Below the pieces are notes generated by a model. The model worked only from the letters and a program-made list of their open reading frames with translations. It was not told the origin of the DNA and did no database searches. From contig NC_066583.1 of assembly GCF_024323335.1 (NCBI RefSeq), positions 17,344,665-17,408,664 on the forward strand: a stretch of 64,000 nucleotides of DNA, given 5' to 3'. The DNA comes from Lathyrus oleraceus. Its lineage: Eukaryota > Streptophyta > Magnoliopsida > Fabales > Fabaceae. Within the stretch, counting starts at the first letter, position 1. Each line of letters starts with the position of its first letter. Both the position numbers and the translations under genes were made by a program. Of this stretch, positions 46,343-58,318 are shown in pieces.

Positions 46343-47788
46343 TGATCGGAAAAATAGCAAGTGTAGTATTTTTACCGATGTAGTAATACGAAGTTTTATT
46401 TCCAAGTATCGATCTCAGGGATTGCGTAGGAAATACTTATTTTACTTTTGATTCTATTCGAACAAAAAGATAATGGTTTGGTTGGTTTGGGAATTTATAA
46501 CAATAAACACAAAAAGATAGTAGAAATAATTGATTAAGATAAAATATGCTAGGGTGAGTGGTTGATTTAACCAGTTATGAATTCAGTCAAGATTTCCTTA
46601 ATACATATGAAACATTCAATCACCTAACCTCAGAATGTTCTTCCTTAAGTCATTAAGGAAGAAACTATTAAACTACCAATTCTTACTCAAATGTCCATTC
46701 AATTAATCATTGGTTTTAATCATAAACAATATCAAGGTTTACGGTGATTTACAAAAGTTCCTAGTCCTAGGTGATGCAATTATAAACCCAATAGTGTGAA
46801 AACCATAACAATCACAATCCTGTTATTGATAGTCATAGATCTAATTGTATTTGTCCGATACAACAGCATAAGCACATCACACAATTGAATTGAAATACGT
46901 AACATGGTAATAAGGAAATCATTTGTTCAAATTTATAACTTACGATCAAATCAGGACCACCCCCCTAACATAAGGGGTTTAGCCTCTCATAGTATTCAAA
47001 GAAATCATAGTGTAGAAATTAAACATTACAAAGAATTAGGAGATTTTGATCTTCAATGGGTGATGCCCTTGAATCTCGCCGTCTTCGAATCCTCCGTAGT
47101 AGCTATCTCTTCAGTGCAATGTTTTCTTTCGTACGTCAAAAAGTGTCTTCTCCTTTCTCTCCCAAGTCTTCTAATAGCCTCAGAGGTTTTTTCCCAGCAA
47201 GAAGTCCAAAATTACCTTAATGAACAGGGCAGATCCACACAACAAAAAGTAGAATTTCTCAGCCGAGCCCATCAACACGGGCAATATGTATACACACGGG
47301 TGCCCGTGTTGATTCACATGGGCAGTGTGGATTCACATGGTGCCCGTGTTGATCATCAAAAGTTGTGTTTTTTGGAGCAAGCTACAGAGGCATCAACACG
47401 GGCCGTGTTCCTACACACGGGTGCCCGTGTTAACTCTCTGTTTTTCCTCTCCAAGCTTTCTTTGCCTCACAAACAACACGGGCCGTGTTGTTGCACACGG
47501 GGGCCCGTGTTGACCTGTTGTATCTTCATATTTTTGCCTTTCTGAGTATCCACAACTCCACTATTAGTTCTTTTAAACTTGTGCAACGACCTGTAACAAT
47601 AACACTACCAAATCGAAGCATAAAAGAGACCTTTTTGACATAAACATGTAATAAAATGAAATGCGATAACAAACTAACAAAACATGATAAATGAATATGA
47701 AACAACTATAAACAAACACAAATCTTACCAAAGTGATGAAAATATGTCGGATTAACGGTGGGAATTCAATGGAAATGGTGATCGATCA
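46343..47788 (-). repeat. 5' LTR of the Athila-type element
   Basis: 1446 bp, a near-identical copy of 40758-42204 with scattered substitutions. It includes the element promoter by position; no TATA box was assigned with certainty. Confidence 0.92.
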
Positions 47789-48354
47789 TCCACCGTCTCA
47801 CACTACTCCTTTACAAGAAACCCCCGTTCTTCAAAGCCTTCACTCGATCTGATCCAATTTGCTAATCTTGTCTAAAACCTTTAAATCCCTAATTGATCTT
47901 GAAGGAAAAATCCACCTTAGTTTCTTATTTTAAACCCTCAAAGATCTCAACTCAATTTATAATTCAACAACCTAACTTGGACGTTATCAACATTGATTCT
48001 AGATGACACCCAAACAAAGAATGATTATGTGTAGTTTGTTTGTGTATATGCATAAAATGTAGGTTGAAGATGATAAGAACTCTTTAAAATCTCGGTTTCA
48101 TGTAGGTTTACTCTAGAATCTTACTAGAAACGATGCATGCATGAATAATATATGTGTGTGCAAGTATGACACAAAAGGAATGCAAACGGATTTGAATAGA
48201 ATGAAAAATTTCAAGATTTTTAATGTGTGTGTTGATCTATGTAAGTCATGTGTCGGCACATGTGATGCACGTGTCGACCTGTATAAGCGGCACAACAAAC
48301 AGAAGCTACAGGCTTTAAAAATGACTTGTATATGTCGACCTGAAGCTCGTATTT

Positions 48355-48390
48355 GTCGACACATAGAAAAATATTTTTCTATGTGTCGAC
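48355..48390. repeat. Perfect 36-bp palindrome within a cluster of GTCGAC words
   Basis: The 18 bases from 48355 (GTCGACACATAGAAAAAT) are exactly reverse-complemented by those ending at 48390. Variants GTGTCGAC, ATGTCGAC and GTTGACACA are scattered at 48235-48416. Confidence 0.95.
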
Positions 48391-48638
48391 CTATAGCACG
48401 TACGTGTTGACACATAAACTATTTTTCACATAAAAACATGTTTTTAATGCATGAAACTTTTTCTAAATCATTTCCAACATGTTTTTATGCTTCCTAATGC
48501 TAAGATGCACATTAAGACCCAGAGGATACCGTCCAATATACATAAACGTTAAAGTACCCTAGTTTTGACATCATACAAAGCAATTTTAATAGGAAGGGCA
48601 CTCACATACTCTCCGTTTTTTATGATGGCAAAACTTAC

Positions 48639-48716
48639 AATGATGCATTTGATGTCTTCATGAAGGCCCCCCACGAATGTGTGCATCATAGCTTCACATC
48701 TTGCGTATGCTTCTCC
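48639..48716 (-). pseudogene. Isolated exon-like fragment, 26 codons, unrecognised
   Basis: On the minus strand a 78-base open stretch (GEAYARCEAMMHTFVGG, then LHEDIKCII) sits exactly between an acceptor TCAATCAG and a donor GTAAGTTTT, phase 0 on both sides. It looks more like protein-coding sequence than its surroundings, but no neighbouring exon was found and I do not recognise the family. It may be a captured gene fragment or chance. Confidence 0.3.
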
Positions 48717-49785
48717 CTGATTGACAACATCAAAAAGATACAAAGCAAACCATTAGAAGTATCACATAGATACAACTTATCACATATACCATATACCACA
48801 CATAGGCGTTTACAAAGAAAGAGCATGAACTCACATACACTACATACATGGAGTTACACAAATAGAATTTAACATAACATAAATAGAACGAAAATATAAA
48901 CATTACAAAATTTTCATCCGAGGAAATACATATAGCAAAACTATTGCCTCGCATTAAACAAGTAGTAACATTGTCAAGACATAAGCTAAAAACAAAATAA
49001 ACCAACAAAACACAATGCATGATGACTAAAAATATAAACTGCATGTAAGAGATGTGACCCAACTGTCATACCCCAATTTTGTCCGGGCATTTTAAAATTT
49101 TCATAAATTCGATTTTAATTTCAGTTTGCATCATATGTATAGCATGACATGCATTTCATCATGAATAATACCTAAAATATCAGTCGGAAAAAATTCTCGA
49201 AGATACAGACAGACCGGTTGAATCATTTCTCAAATACATGTAAAATCAGCGGGTAAAAAGTTTCGAAATCAAGCTTGCAGACGTCCGTATTATTAATCTA
49301 CAGTTCGTGTAGTTTAATTTGGTATACTCGTTTTGTTTTTTCGACTACTTTTTTAGTCGCGTTTTGATCAGCATATGCTTGTTTAACTGGTCAAAATTTA
49401 TTTCAAAACTAAATCAAACGATGTATTTTTCCTAGAGGTTTATCTCGCGCTGGACATTTTAGTGCATTCGATTTATTTTTTTCAAACATTTTTTGCATCC
49501 AAATTTTATTCTTTTCAGATCCTTTTATTCTTTCTTTTTGCCCAAAACAATCATTAGAATTAATAAGTATTTAGTGTGTTATTATTTTAATTTTATATTA
49601 TTCTATTTTGTTTTTAAGATTAGTTACTCAGTCCAAGTTTTAAATAAAAAGAATGGATGAAACTCAAGGAAGTTTGAAAAGAGGATAAAGATGGTTTTTA
49701 TTGGACCAATCCCACAAGGACACACGTCCCTCTCTCATACGGACAAAGCAAAAAAGAATCCAAGGAAGGGAGGACACGACATTCC

Positions 49786-52700
49786 TGTAGCGGGGTTTTC
49801 GTTACCTTTAGGTTTATTGACTAAACCAAAAGTCAACATACAATTCGAGTCGCCACCGCACTTTTATTTGTCCAAAGGAAAGGCTAAAAAGCGAACAAAA
49901 GTCAAGTAAGAAGTTTTTCAAATCAAAAAACTAATAAAAATGTCAGAGATTTAGGTAAGGGGGTTGGTTATGAAATGGGAAGGTTTTACGCACCCAAAAC
50001 ATCCTTAGTACTCTAAGGGATCCCTTTTTACGTGTAGGTTGGTATTTGTGGAAAGATTTGTGCAAAAGATTGGAGGGATGAGAAGAGAATAGATTATATT
50101 TACAAATTTTGTTGTTTGAATGAATGAACCTATTGTGTACGTACCATCACAAAGGAAGATCAAAACCTCGTAGTTCGGGGTAAAGATCTCAAAGATTGGT
50201 GAACTGATTTGATCAAAAGTCTTAAGGTCTTTTGTTATCAAAGGGAGAAAACTCAACCTAAACCAACAATCCACCATGTGAGGAAGACTTCAACATGCTA
50301 GTGAGGGGTTAACCCTATAATAAGCATGGAAGACTTATAATCCAATCACTAAGGATGAGGTGAGATTTACATCAACCACTATGATAACTCAAACCTATGA
50401 CTAATGTTTTTGAAAAGGTTTTAACAAAGTGGCCATTGGAACCACAAAAACAACTTGAAATGAGTTATATTTACAAGTTAAGTTTATTTACAAAATGAAG
50501 TCAAAATGAGATTAACATTTATTCGCAATGAGTATTGATGAAAATGATTTGGAAGAAAGTCAAAGGCTTAAGGCCTAGGTTTCTAATTTGAAACAAAGTC
50601 AAAGTTTAAAAAAAATGATTTTTGGCTTGGTTAGAGTGGGGAGAAGAAGAGAAGGGTTATTCCTAAAGCATACAAAGGTGAGAGTGAAAAGATAAAACCC
50701 TTGGAGTTCCTTTTCTTGAAGTCATAGAGATGACTCAAGATGCTCATTTCCTTTGGACTTAGCACACAAACAAGCAATCAATAATTTGAATTCAAGCTCC
50801 TAGGATCTCCACTTGACTTAGCTCTTAACTTGGCTACTCATGACAGTGGTCCTCTTTTCACAATCTTAAGATGGAATCCCTATCACACAAAAGCAAACAT
50901 AAAAAAGTTCACAACACAATAAAGGGAATGGACAAAGAATAAGTTTGGAGGAGAAGTCCTTTTGAGATCAACTTTGAATTTTAGCATTCTAAAGGCACGA
51001 GGCCTAGTTGCTCTTCAACAAATTTTGCATTCTAAAGGCATGAGGCCTAGTTGCTCTTGAACTCCTTTAAGCATAGGTAAATTCGAGTTCTAAGTCCTTT
51101 CTCCTTTTGCATTTGGTTCACACAAAATAAAAACAAAGCAACACAAGATAGCAATATATTTACACAATAATGGGCTCAAATGAGCAAAAGAAAAATGACA
51201 TAAACATAAAATATATGCTCAAGTGAGCAAAGTGAAAATCAATATGAATAATGAGCAAGAAATAAATGACATTAAAGGTAAATGGTAAGAAATTAAATGC
51301 TCAAATTAAAGTTAGTATTTAGTAAGGTTATGTTAGCTTGTCATAAGATAATGTAGCGCTATGTTAAACAATCGTAAGTGGACTAATGTATTAGTCACAC
51401 CTATCTGAGGCCGGTCAATAAAAATATAGGCAAAGAACACAAGTTAAAGATCATGACTAGTAAGCCAAGCTCCATAAACTTGCCATGCCAAACAAAAGGG
51501 GAAGGGCCTTGTATTGACTTTTGGTTATTTGCTTGACCAAGAAGCAACCTATCTTGAACACAAAACAACTCATTTGATCATGGATCAAGTTGAGTTTGGT
51601 TTGGATCAAAGAAGGTTAAACTTCTCATTTGTCAAGACCAACTTCAAGACTTTAACTCATTGACCATTGATGGAAAGAAAGGGATGAAGATGAAAGGGAG
51701 GGGAAAAGAAGACAACAATCAAATCCAATTGATCAAATGTGAATCAAATCAACATCATTCAATACCAAACAGAAGAGAAATGAAGATGACAAGTCAAGAA
51801 GTCAACAATATTTTTTTGGTATTTTTTTAATTAAAATAAAATGCAAATAAAAAATAAACAAATAAGGTTGAACCTCAAATTCAATTCAAATCAACTTCAA
51901 AAAGTCCAATTAAATTCTCACAGGTTCAACATAGTCAAACAAGCTTTGACTAATTTTCTCACAAATTTTCATTGATTTATCATGATCCATAAATGTTATG
52001 AAAATATTTTTGGATTTTTCAAAAGTCAAAAAGTATTTTAAAATGAATTAAAACTATTAAAAATCAAATAACCCATGAAAAATATCAAATGAAGTCACAA
52101 AAATAATTAAAAATCATAATATGAAACTATATTTTTTAAGAATTTTTTTGGAATTGGTCTCATATTTTTCTGACTTCAAATGAATTTTTTATGAATTTTT
52201 GAAAATAAAAGGAATTAATAGAAAATAAATGGAAAATGAAAATAAGCGAAAAAGCCACAACCATCAGATGCGCCTTCATTAATTGACGTGGCGCTTGGCA
52301 CGGTCCAGATCAGAGGGAACACGGTGTACACAAGTCAAGCGCGCCACAACATGAATTAAAATAAGTAAGTAACACGGACACACGAGATTAGATCCTGAAC
52401 ACAAGATCCAAAGGCCATAAAAGTGCACACATGGTGATGGTGGTGGAAACCACCATCTTCTCCGGCGAGACAACAACTTCCGGCCACCAGTTGTAGAGAA
52501 ATAAATTTTAATGAAAATGGAAAACAAGGACATGGAAATGAAGCTCGTGTGATGGAGATCATCACTGTACCAATGGATCTCCCTCACTCTTCCTATATTA
52601 AGAGAAATGTGAAGGAGAAAATCATGGTGTTCAAACTGATTGTTCATGAAATGATGAATTGAAAGCACCAATGGCTTGCCACAAGTATGAGGACTTCAGA

Positions 52701-54534
52701 AAACCACAGAAACACAAGAATGCTACATTGAAATAGGAGATTCAGATCCAAAAAGTTTGAATGGATCAAATTGAGGAACCTCTGGCCATGAATCCTCCAA
52801 GATCCTTACTCCTTCTTGATCCTTGAGTGTAATGGAAGTGATAGGCTAAGGAATTTGGCTTTAAAACTCAGTTAATGATGCTGAATTTCAAGCTCGAAAA
52901 ATTGAAGAAAAGTGATTAATTCCTTTAGTAATTGCTATGGTTTCACTTCTGCAGCATTTGGGATCTCCAAAAGGTTTCTGAATGAAGCTCATGGCGCCTC
53001 TATTTATAACTGAATGCATCTGCTGATCATGCTTTGTTCATGTGCATGAGAATTTGAATTTGGATGCATAGGCCTGTGCAAGCGTGTGGAAGGCCCAATG
53101 ATGAATGCAGAATCTTGCTGAGATCAAGTGAAGGGCAATTGGACGTGCACTTTGGAGGGAAATAGCTTGCATTTCAAGTTTTAGCATAAAATATTAAAAT
53201 GCACCTAAATGAAAAGAATTTCGAATCTCCCAAATGGTGAATCCAAAAGATTAATGTGAGTAATGGTTGGAAAGCCCTTGAAATAAGGAACAAAAGTCAT
53301 GTTGGGCAAAAAATCATTTGGCATGTGCAAATTGATGAAAAATGGCTTGGAAAATTTAAGTACAAAACATATTCAAATCACTTTGAAAAATTTCACCAAA
53401 AGCAAGCTTAATCAAACCCCTCTATCTTCATGATGAAAGATTCAAATGAAACAATCTCCAACATCAACATTGTAGATATTTTCAAAATGGTCAATATAGA
53501 CTCAAAGTTTGCATCATTTGTATTTTCTATGACAAAGTTATGGGCATTTAAAGTTGGGTACTTTTTCAAATTCAATGAATTAGGTCCAAGATGACCTATA
53601 ATGTTTTGCATTATCACATGTATTTATTTTAGGATTATGAAATTTTGTCTAACATAAAATTTTAAGTATACATCTCAATATTTCCAGTTCATTTTGGCTC
53701 ACCTCAAAATCATAAAAAATAAGGAAGTTATGCCCTTGGTAAGTTGACCCAAAATTAGGGTTTTAGTCAAAATGACCTATAATGTTTTGAAATGAATGAT
53801 GACCTTCCAATTTTAAAATGGATTTTTGATGAACATAAAAGTTGTACATATGGTTCTTAGGAACATTTTTTCTCTTTGTATCATCTTCATTTGACAAACA
53901 CATCAAAAATTATATTTCATTGGACCTCAGCTTTGTCAGATGACTTGACTAGTCAACTTTTTAAGGCCAAACTTCCAATCTTGATGAATAAATGATTGAT
54001 GGGCCTCAAATAGGCTCATATATGCATAAAGTTATGAATGAAAGAACTTCCCTTGATTAAATTTGATCATAGGTTGAGGTTGCTTCATGGGCAAGGCACA
54101 ATCAAAACATAGTGGAGTTAGAGTTTCCTTGGGAAACAATCTTCAAGCCCTTTGGGTTATCTTGATCAAATTGGAAAATTGAGATACTTTGGAGACATAT
54201 ATGATGATTAGGAACTTTGTGGAACATTGTCATGCTTTTTCTCATCTTCATCTAGCCATTGCATTGAGCTTATGAGCCTCCTAAGAGCATTGGAGCACAT
54301 GATCACTTGAACTTCAAAACAAAAAGAGTTAGTGACATATTTTTGTCTTTTGGTTAGTAATCAAATAAGAAAAGCAATAATATATAATACAAGCATGCTT
54401 GGTGGTCCCAAATCACTCAAACAAGTCCCCACCATAGGGTTAAGGAGCCAAACATGCTATGATCCTTGAGGCAATGCACTTGTGCAATAACATGTTGCCA
54501 TGAGGGATCTTAGGGTCAAAATTAGGGTCTTACA
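49786..54534 (-). mobile_element. Ogre-type solo LTR, 4749 bp
   Basis: On the minus strand it begins TGTAAGACCCTAATTTTGAC (54534) and ends AACCCCGCTACA (49786), both standard Ogre LTR termini. A 5-bp target duplication ATTCC flanks it exactly (49781-49785 and 54535-54539). No internal domain or second LTR is present, so it is a solo LTR left by recombination between the two LTRs of a full element. Its ends match those of the LTR at 56245-58318, but the middle parts differ strongly in length. At ~53480-53790 it shares sequence with the MULE flank at 5450-6318. Confidence 0.92.
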
Positions 54535-54539
54535 ATTCC

Positions 54540-56244
54540 TTATTATCTCCACACATAACAGTTAAAAAGGGGGACGTAATTTGGATAGAAAGAAAAACAA
54601 AAATAATATCTTTGTACGTGTCTGAAGAGAGATTGTTTCCTTTCTTTCATAAACCGAAAAACTTGTCCACCACTAACTCCCTCCACTCGAAAAATGCCAC
54701 GCGTCCCTAGGACAACACTCACACTCTCTCTCTCTCTCTAAAAAAAATTAATACTCCCTCTCCCAACGGTCTACTGAAGGACTACCTTTTAATACTATCT
54801 CTATTTAGGAGAGAAGGGAGAGGACAAAAAGAAAGCAAAGAAAAATTTGAAAAGGGAGAAAAGAAGAGGCAAACTTTTTCGGTGAAAGATTTTTCTCATC
54901 GTATTCCCCAACTCATTTTTACACTATCGTCGTACCACCACATCTTCTTCAATATCCGCCACCTAACCGCGAACCACCACATCATTTTCCACCACCGGAA
55001 ACCCCTTCACTCCATCATCAAAACCGAGTAACCACCCCCAAGCTCGTTACCTTAATTTCAACCTTCAAAATGTCAGATCCTCTATATCTCTCCACAACCA
55101 ACTCCCAACTGCCGTCGCGAAACCCTCAAAAGCTTCTAAATATCCTTCCTTCTCCGACACTCACCATAAAAACCAACAATCGGAGATCTCCTTAGACCTT
55201 CGTAACTCGTATCCACTCACCTTAAACCTCACAAGTTCATCGTTACCGTTGCATTTGAGTTGCGATTTGTTTGGATTTTGTATATATGTCGCGATTTTTG
55301 AAGTAAATCTGAGAATGGTTGCTGGGGGAAGACAAAATCTCCGTAAACGAGACATATGGAGGAATAACAGAAATTGTGGCATCTGATGTTGTCTCTGGCG
55401 AAGTCCTGTTGTGGTAAATGGAACCAACAATGTCTCAGTAACATTCTCAGCGAGGCAACAACAACATTGTAATTCAATTTGTTTTATTTTATTTTGCTAA
55501 AACTCCTCTTTGTGGTGAAGCTGTCGTGTTGAATATGCGTTTAAGTTTTTATTTATTTTGGGGTGCGGCCTTAAACCTGTTGACTATTTATATTGTTTTG
55601 TCTTTAATGTTGAAGAAAACATTGTGTCGTTTGATTTTGATTATATATATTTTATGGTTTCGATTTATAGTGTTGCTACCGATTTTGTTTTGTTTAGTTA
55701 TAAACTTTGGTTTACATTTTTTCTGTAAGTTATGTAGTTTATGTATCAAGAGTAAACAAGATCAATGAGAAGAAAGATGTTGAGTGTTGCATTTTGTTGT
55801 TGTTTGCTTTCTACGCCATGTGTTACCTCCTAATTGGTGGGTTAGTGAAACTTTTAAGAAAATGCCTTGCTGAATGACAAGAGGGGACGTTGACTACCTC
55901 TAATCCCTTATTCTTATTGTTTTTATTGTGTAAAATAAATTGAAAATTTATTAAATGATGGATTGGGTTAGAGATTAGTGATTAAGCCCATGCATCAAAT
56001 TTCATTAGCATCTCTTGCCTCCTATTTTCACCCCATACGTTTCTAATAAATTTGTAAGTATATCTTAGTTGCTACCTTTTAATACCATTGTCTAAAGTCC
56101 GATTAAATTCGTGGATTCGGCAATTTTATGTCGTTATGCCGCTCAAATTTCAATATATTAACCGAACATTTCACCGTGTTATGATTTTGCGTATGACATT
56201 TATCATGTTGTCATTACATACAAAATGGTTTTCGAGCACATTGC
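54540..56244. other. Right part of the outer LTR; no gene
   Basis: A C-rich stretch of ACCACC/TCATC words near 54900-55160, then T-rich sequence. Open frames here are short and without family signatures. Confidence 0.4.
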
Positions 56245-58318
56245 TGTAGCGGGGTATTCGTTACCATTAGAGATATTGACTAAATCCAAGGTAAATCATA
56301 CAAGTCGAGTTGCCACCGCACTTCTATTTATCCAAAGGAATGGTTAGAAAGCGAACAAAAACCTAAAAGTTTTATCGAATCAAAAACTAGTAAAAATGTC
56401 AGAGATCTGGGTAAGGGGGTTGGTTATGCAATGGGAAGGTATTAGGCACCCAAAGCATCCTAGGTACTCCTAGGGAGCCCTTTTCACATTTGTTGCAAAG
56501 GTTGTTGTTTTTTTTTTTGAAAATTTATTTGTGCAAACATGATTGAAGGAATGAGAAAAGCGTGTATGTTTATCTAATGTACTACTTACTAAAAGAAGGG
56601 TCAAAAGAAAATGACTCGCACGGACGTCGCATCCACTGCATACGTATCTCATCTGGATCTGAGAACCAGAGTCTTCGTAGCTCGGCTACCTATGGGTTAA
56701 AGAGGAGTGTGCTCGCTAAGACATCGTGTTTTATGCCTACGTATCTCATCTGGGATGAAAATCAGAGCAAAATGTAGTTCGACCATCTATGGGGTAAGGG
56801 TTGTGTTTTGGGGTGAACGACGTTACTACGCAATCTACCGGATGCTCGACCTTTGGAGACTTACTCGCCTGTAGTAGAAGGAGATAACGTGTTCTTAGGA
56901 GAAGAAAAATCAATGAGTTTGGGGTGTTTAGGGATGCTCATGCAAAAAGGCAGTCCTAGATGAAGGAACCGTGCTACCTTAAATGACATGCCACGAGAGG
57001 CTATACGAAACCTAAGAAATCGGTAACATGCGGGAAAAGTAAAGGGATCGAGAGATCTACCGTACGGATAAAGATCCGAAGTAACAACAATTAGATAAAT
57101 AAGAAACCCAAAGACTCTTCCAAGCTAAACACCATCAAAGAAAGCGAGTCAGTGCAGGTAATCGGAATAAACCTCCAGGTGGTATCCCACAAATAAAGTG
57201 GAACACCAGGCAAGCCATCTCTGCAAGAATCATATGAGCCCTCACCAAAACAAAACTCAACAAACAAGTTAGAGAAACAAGATATGGTAATCAAGAGTTG
57301 CCCCCAAATCAAAATGTAACCACATGAATCATGCCATTAAAATTCACAAAAAGCTCACAAAAAGCAACCAAGGTTAGGAGGCCTAAACCTCTTGTCAAAC
57401 ACATGCATCAAAAGGGTATCAAATTCACCCATAATACCTCATACATTCAGAGCATTCAAATTAAAAGCATAAAGTAATGGGAATAAGGCAAACCTGACTG
57501 GAGAGATCGAATGAAATTGAATTGCTCGGTTGGGTTTGCAAAGCAATCTGAGGGTTTATATGAGAGGGAATTGGTTCTTTGCCGATGAGTTCCCTTTAGT
57601 CTCTGAAGGTTGCTCTGAACTCTGTTAGCTCTTCTCTCACTATCTTTTTCCCTTCTAGGGTAATAAGAATAGAATTCTTTTGTTTCACTGAAACTCTGAA
57701 TTTATAACCTGAATTTTGTGGACCTGTGGGCTCAAATGAGAGAGGCCCAAGTCCAAAATTTTTCTGTTTTATTTATTTTTATTTTTTATTTTTTTATTTT
57801 TATTTTATTTTATTTTATTTTTAACACGTGGGCTTCGCCTAGCGAGCATGACAGTTCAAGAAATCCCTCTGAGCGTAGGTGATTCTGGTGGCTTTTCTTG
57901 GGACTCGCTAAGCGACCCATTCTGCTCGCCTAGCGAGCATGACAGCTCATGAACAAACTTTTGCTCCTTCAAGATTAACGTTTTGACTGACGAATAGACC
58001 CCATTTGAACCTGTTGGAAGTATCTCAAGCCATTCCCTTGTGTTGACTGATCATCTAAATAGAATCCACAAAGTGTCTTGGATGATACTCAAGCTTCAAA
58101 CAAAAGATGTTAGTGACACATTTTTATGCTTTTGGTTAGTAAACAAAAGTAAGAGAAACAATGATGTATAATTCAAGCATTCTTGGTGATCTCAAACCAA
58201 TCACAAGGAGTCCCACCCAAAGGCAAAGGGAACCAAGATGCTAAAGATCCTTGAGGCAATGCAAATGCAATGTTATGATGCCATGAGGGATCTTAGGGTC
58301 AAAATTGGGGTCTTACAG
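56245..58318 (-). mobile_element. 3' LTR of a minus-strand Ogre/Tat element, 2074 bp
   Basis: On the minus strand it begins TGTAAGACCCCAATTTTGAC (58318) and ends ATACCCCGCTACA (56245). The pol genes to its right are on the same strand, so this is the 3' LTR. The phrase GGGTTGGTTATGCAATGGGA (56416) is shared with the solo LTR. The other LTR is beyond the right edge, so LTR divergence and target duplication cannot be checked. Confidence 0.88.
57832..57955. repeat. GCTAGCG/CGCTTAGC word cluster inside the Ogre LTR
   Basis: CGCCTAGCGAGCATGACAG occurs at ~57836 and ~57928, with ACTCGCTAAGCGAC between. The words are near-palindromes. Confidence 0.8.

Larger units (their letters stand above)
40758..47788 (-). 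mobile_element. Athila-type Ty3/gypsy retrotransposon, deletion derivative with gag and protease only, 7031 bp
   Basis: LTRs at 40758-42204 and 46343-47788 (1447 and 1446 bp, nearly identical) are bounded by TGATC..GATCA and flanked by a 5-bp duplication TCCAC (40753-40757 and 47789-47793). The element lies on the minus strand, so its 5' LTR is the right one. Next to it, reading the minus strand, is TTTTTGGCGCCGTTGCCGGG, the tRNA-Asp primer site of Athila/Calypso elements. GTTTGGGGTTG next to the other LTR is the polypurine tract. Gag is intact and protease follows it, but reverse transcriptase, RNase H and integrase are absent: the protease frame soon gives way to the GCGCTTCGTGGGAGGCAACC phrase (43725-43750) that normally lies past the Athila integrase. 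It can only move with help. Confidence 0.92.
47789..49063. other. Repeat-rich DNA right of the Athila-type element
   Basis: Contains the GTCGAC-word cluster (48235-48416) and an exon-like 78-base stretch (48639-48716). No complete gene was found. Confidence 0.4.
49064..56244 (+). mobile_element. Outer Tat-like LTR, split by a solo Ogre LTR and abutted by a second Ogre
   Basis: TGTCATACCCCAATTTTGTCC at 49064 is a typical Tat/Ogre-group LTR start. The block continues to 49785, is interrupted by the solo LTR (49786-54534), and resumes at 54540 with plausible LTR sequence. It contains a CTCTCTCTCTCTCT tract near 54724 and no coding domain. It ends or is cut at 56244, where another element's LTR begins. 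Its right border is not visible as a matching CA end, so the extent is inferred. Confidence 0.5.

Noticed and set aside
46904..47545. 213-residue open frame on the plus strand
   Set aside because: It lies in the Athila LTR; the matching frame in the other LTR (41319-41768) breaks early, and the reading frame is formed by CACGGG repeats.
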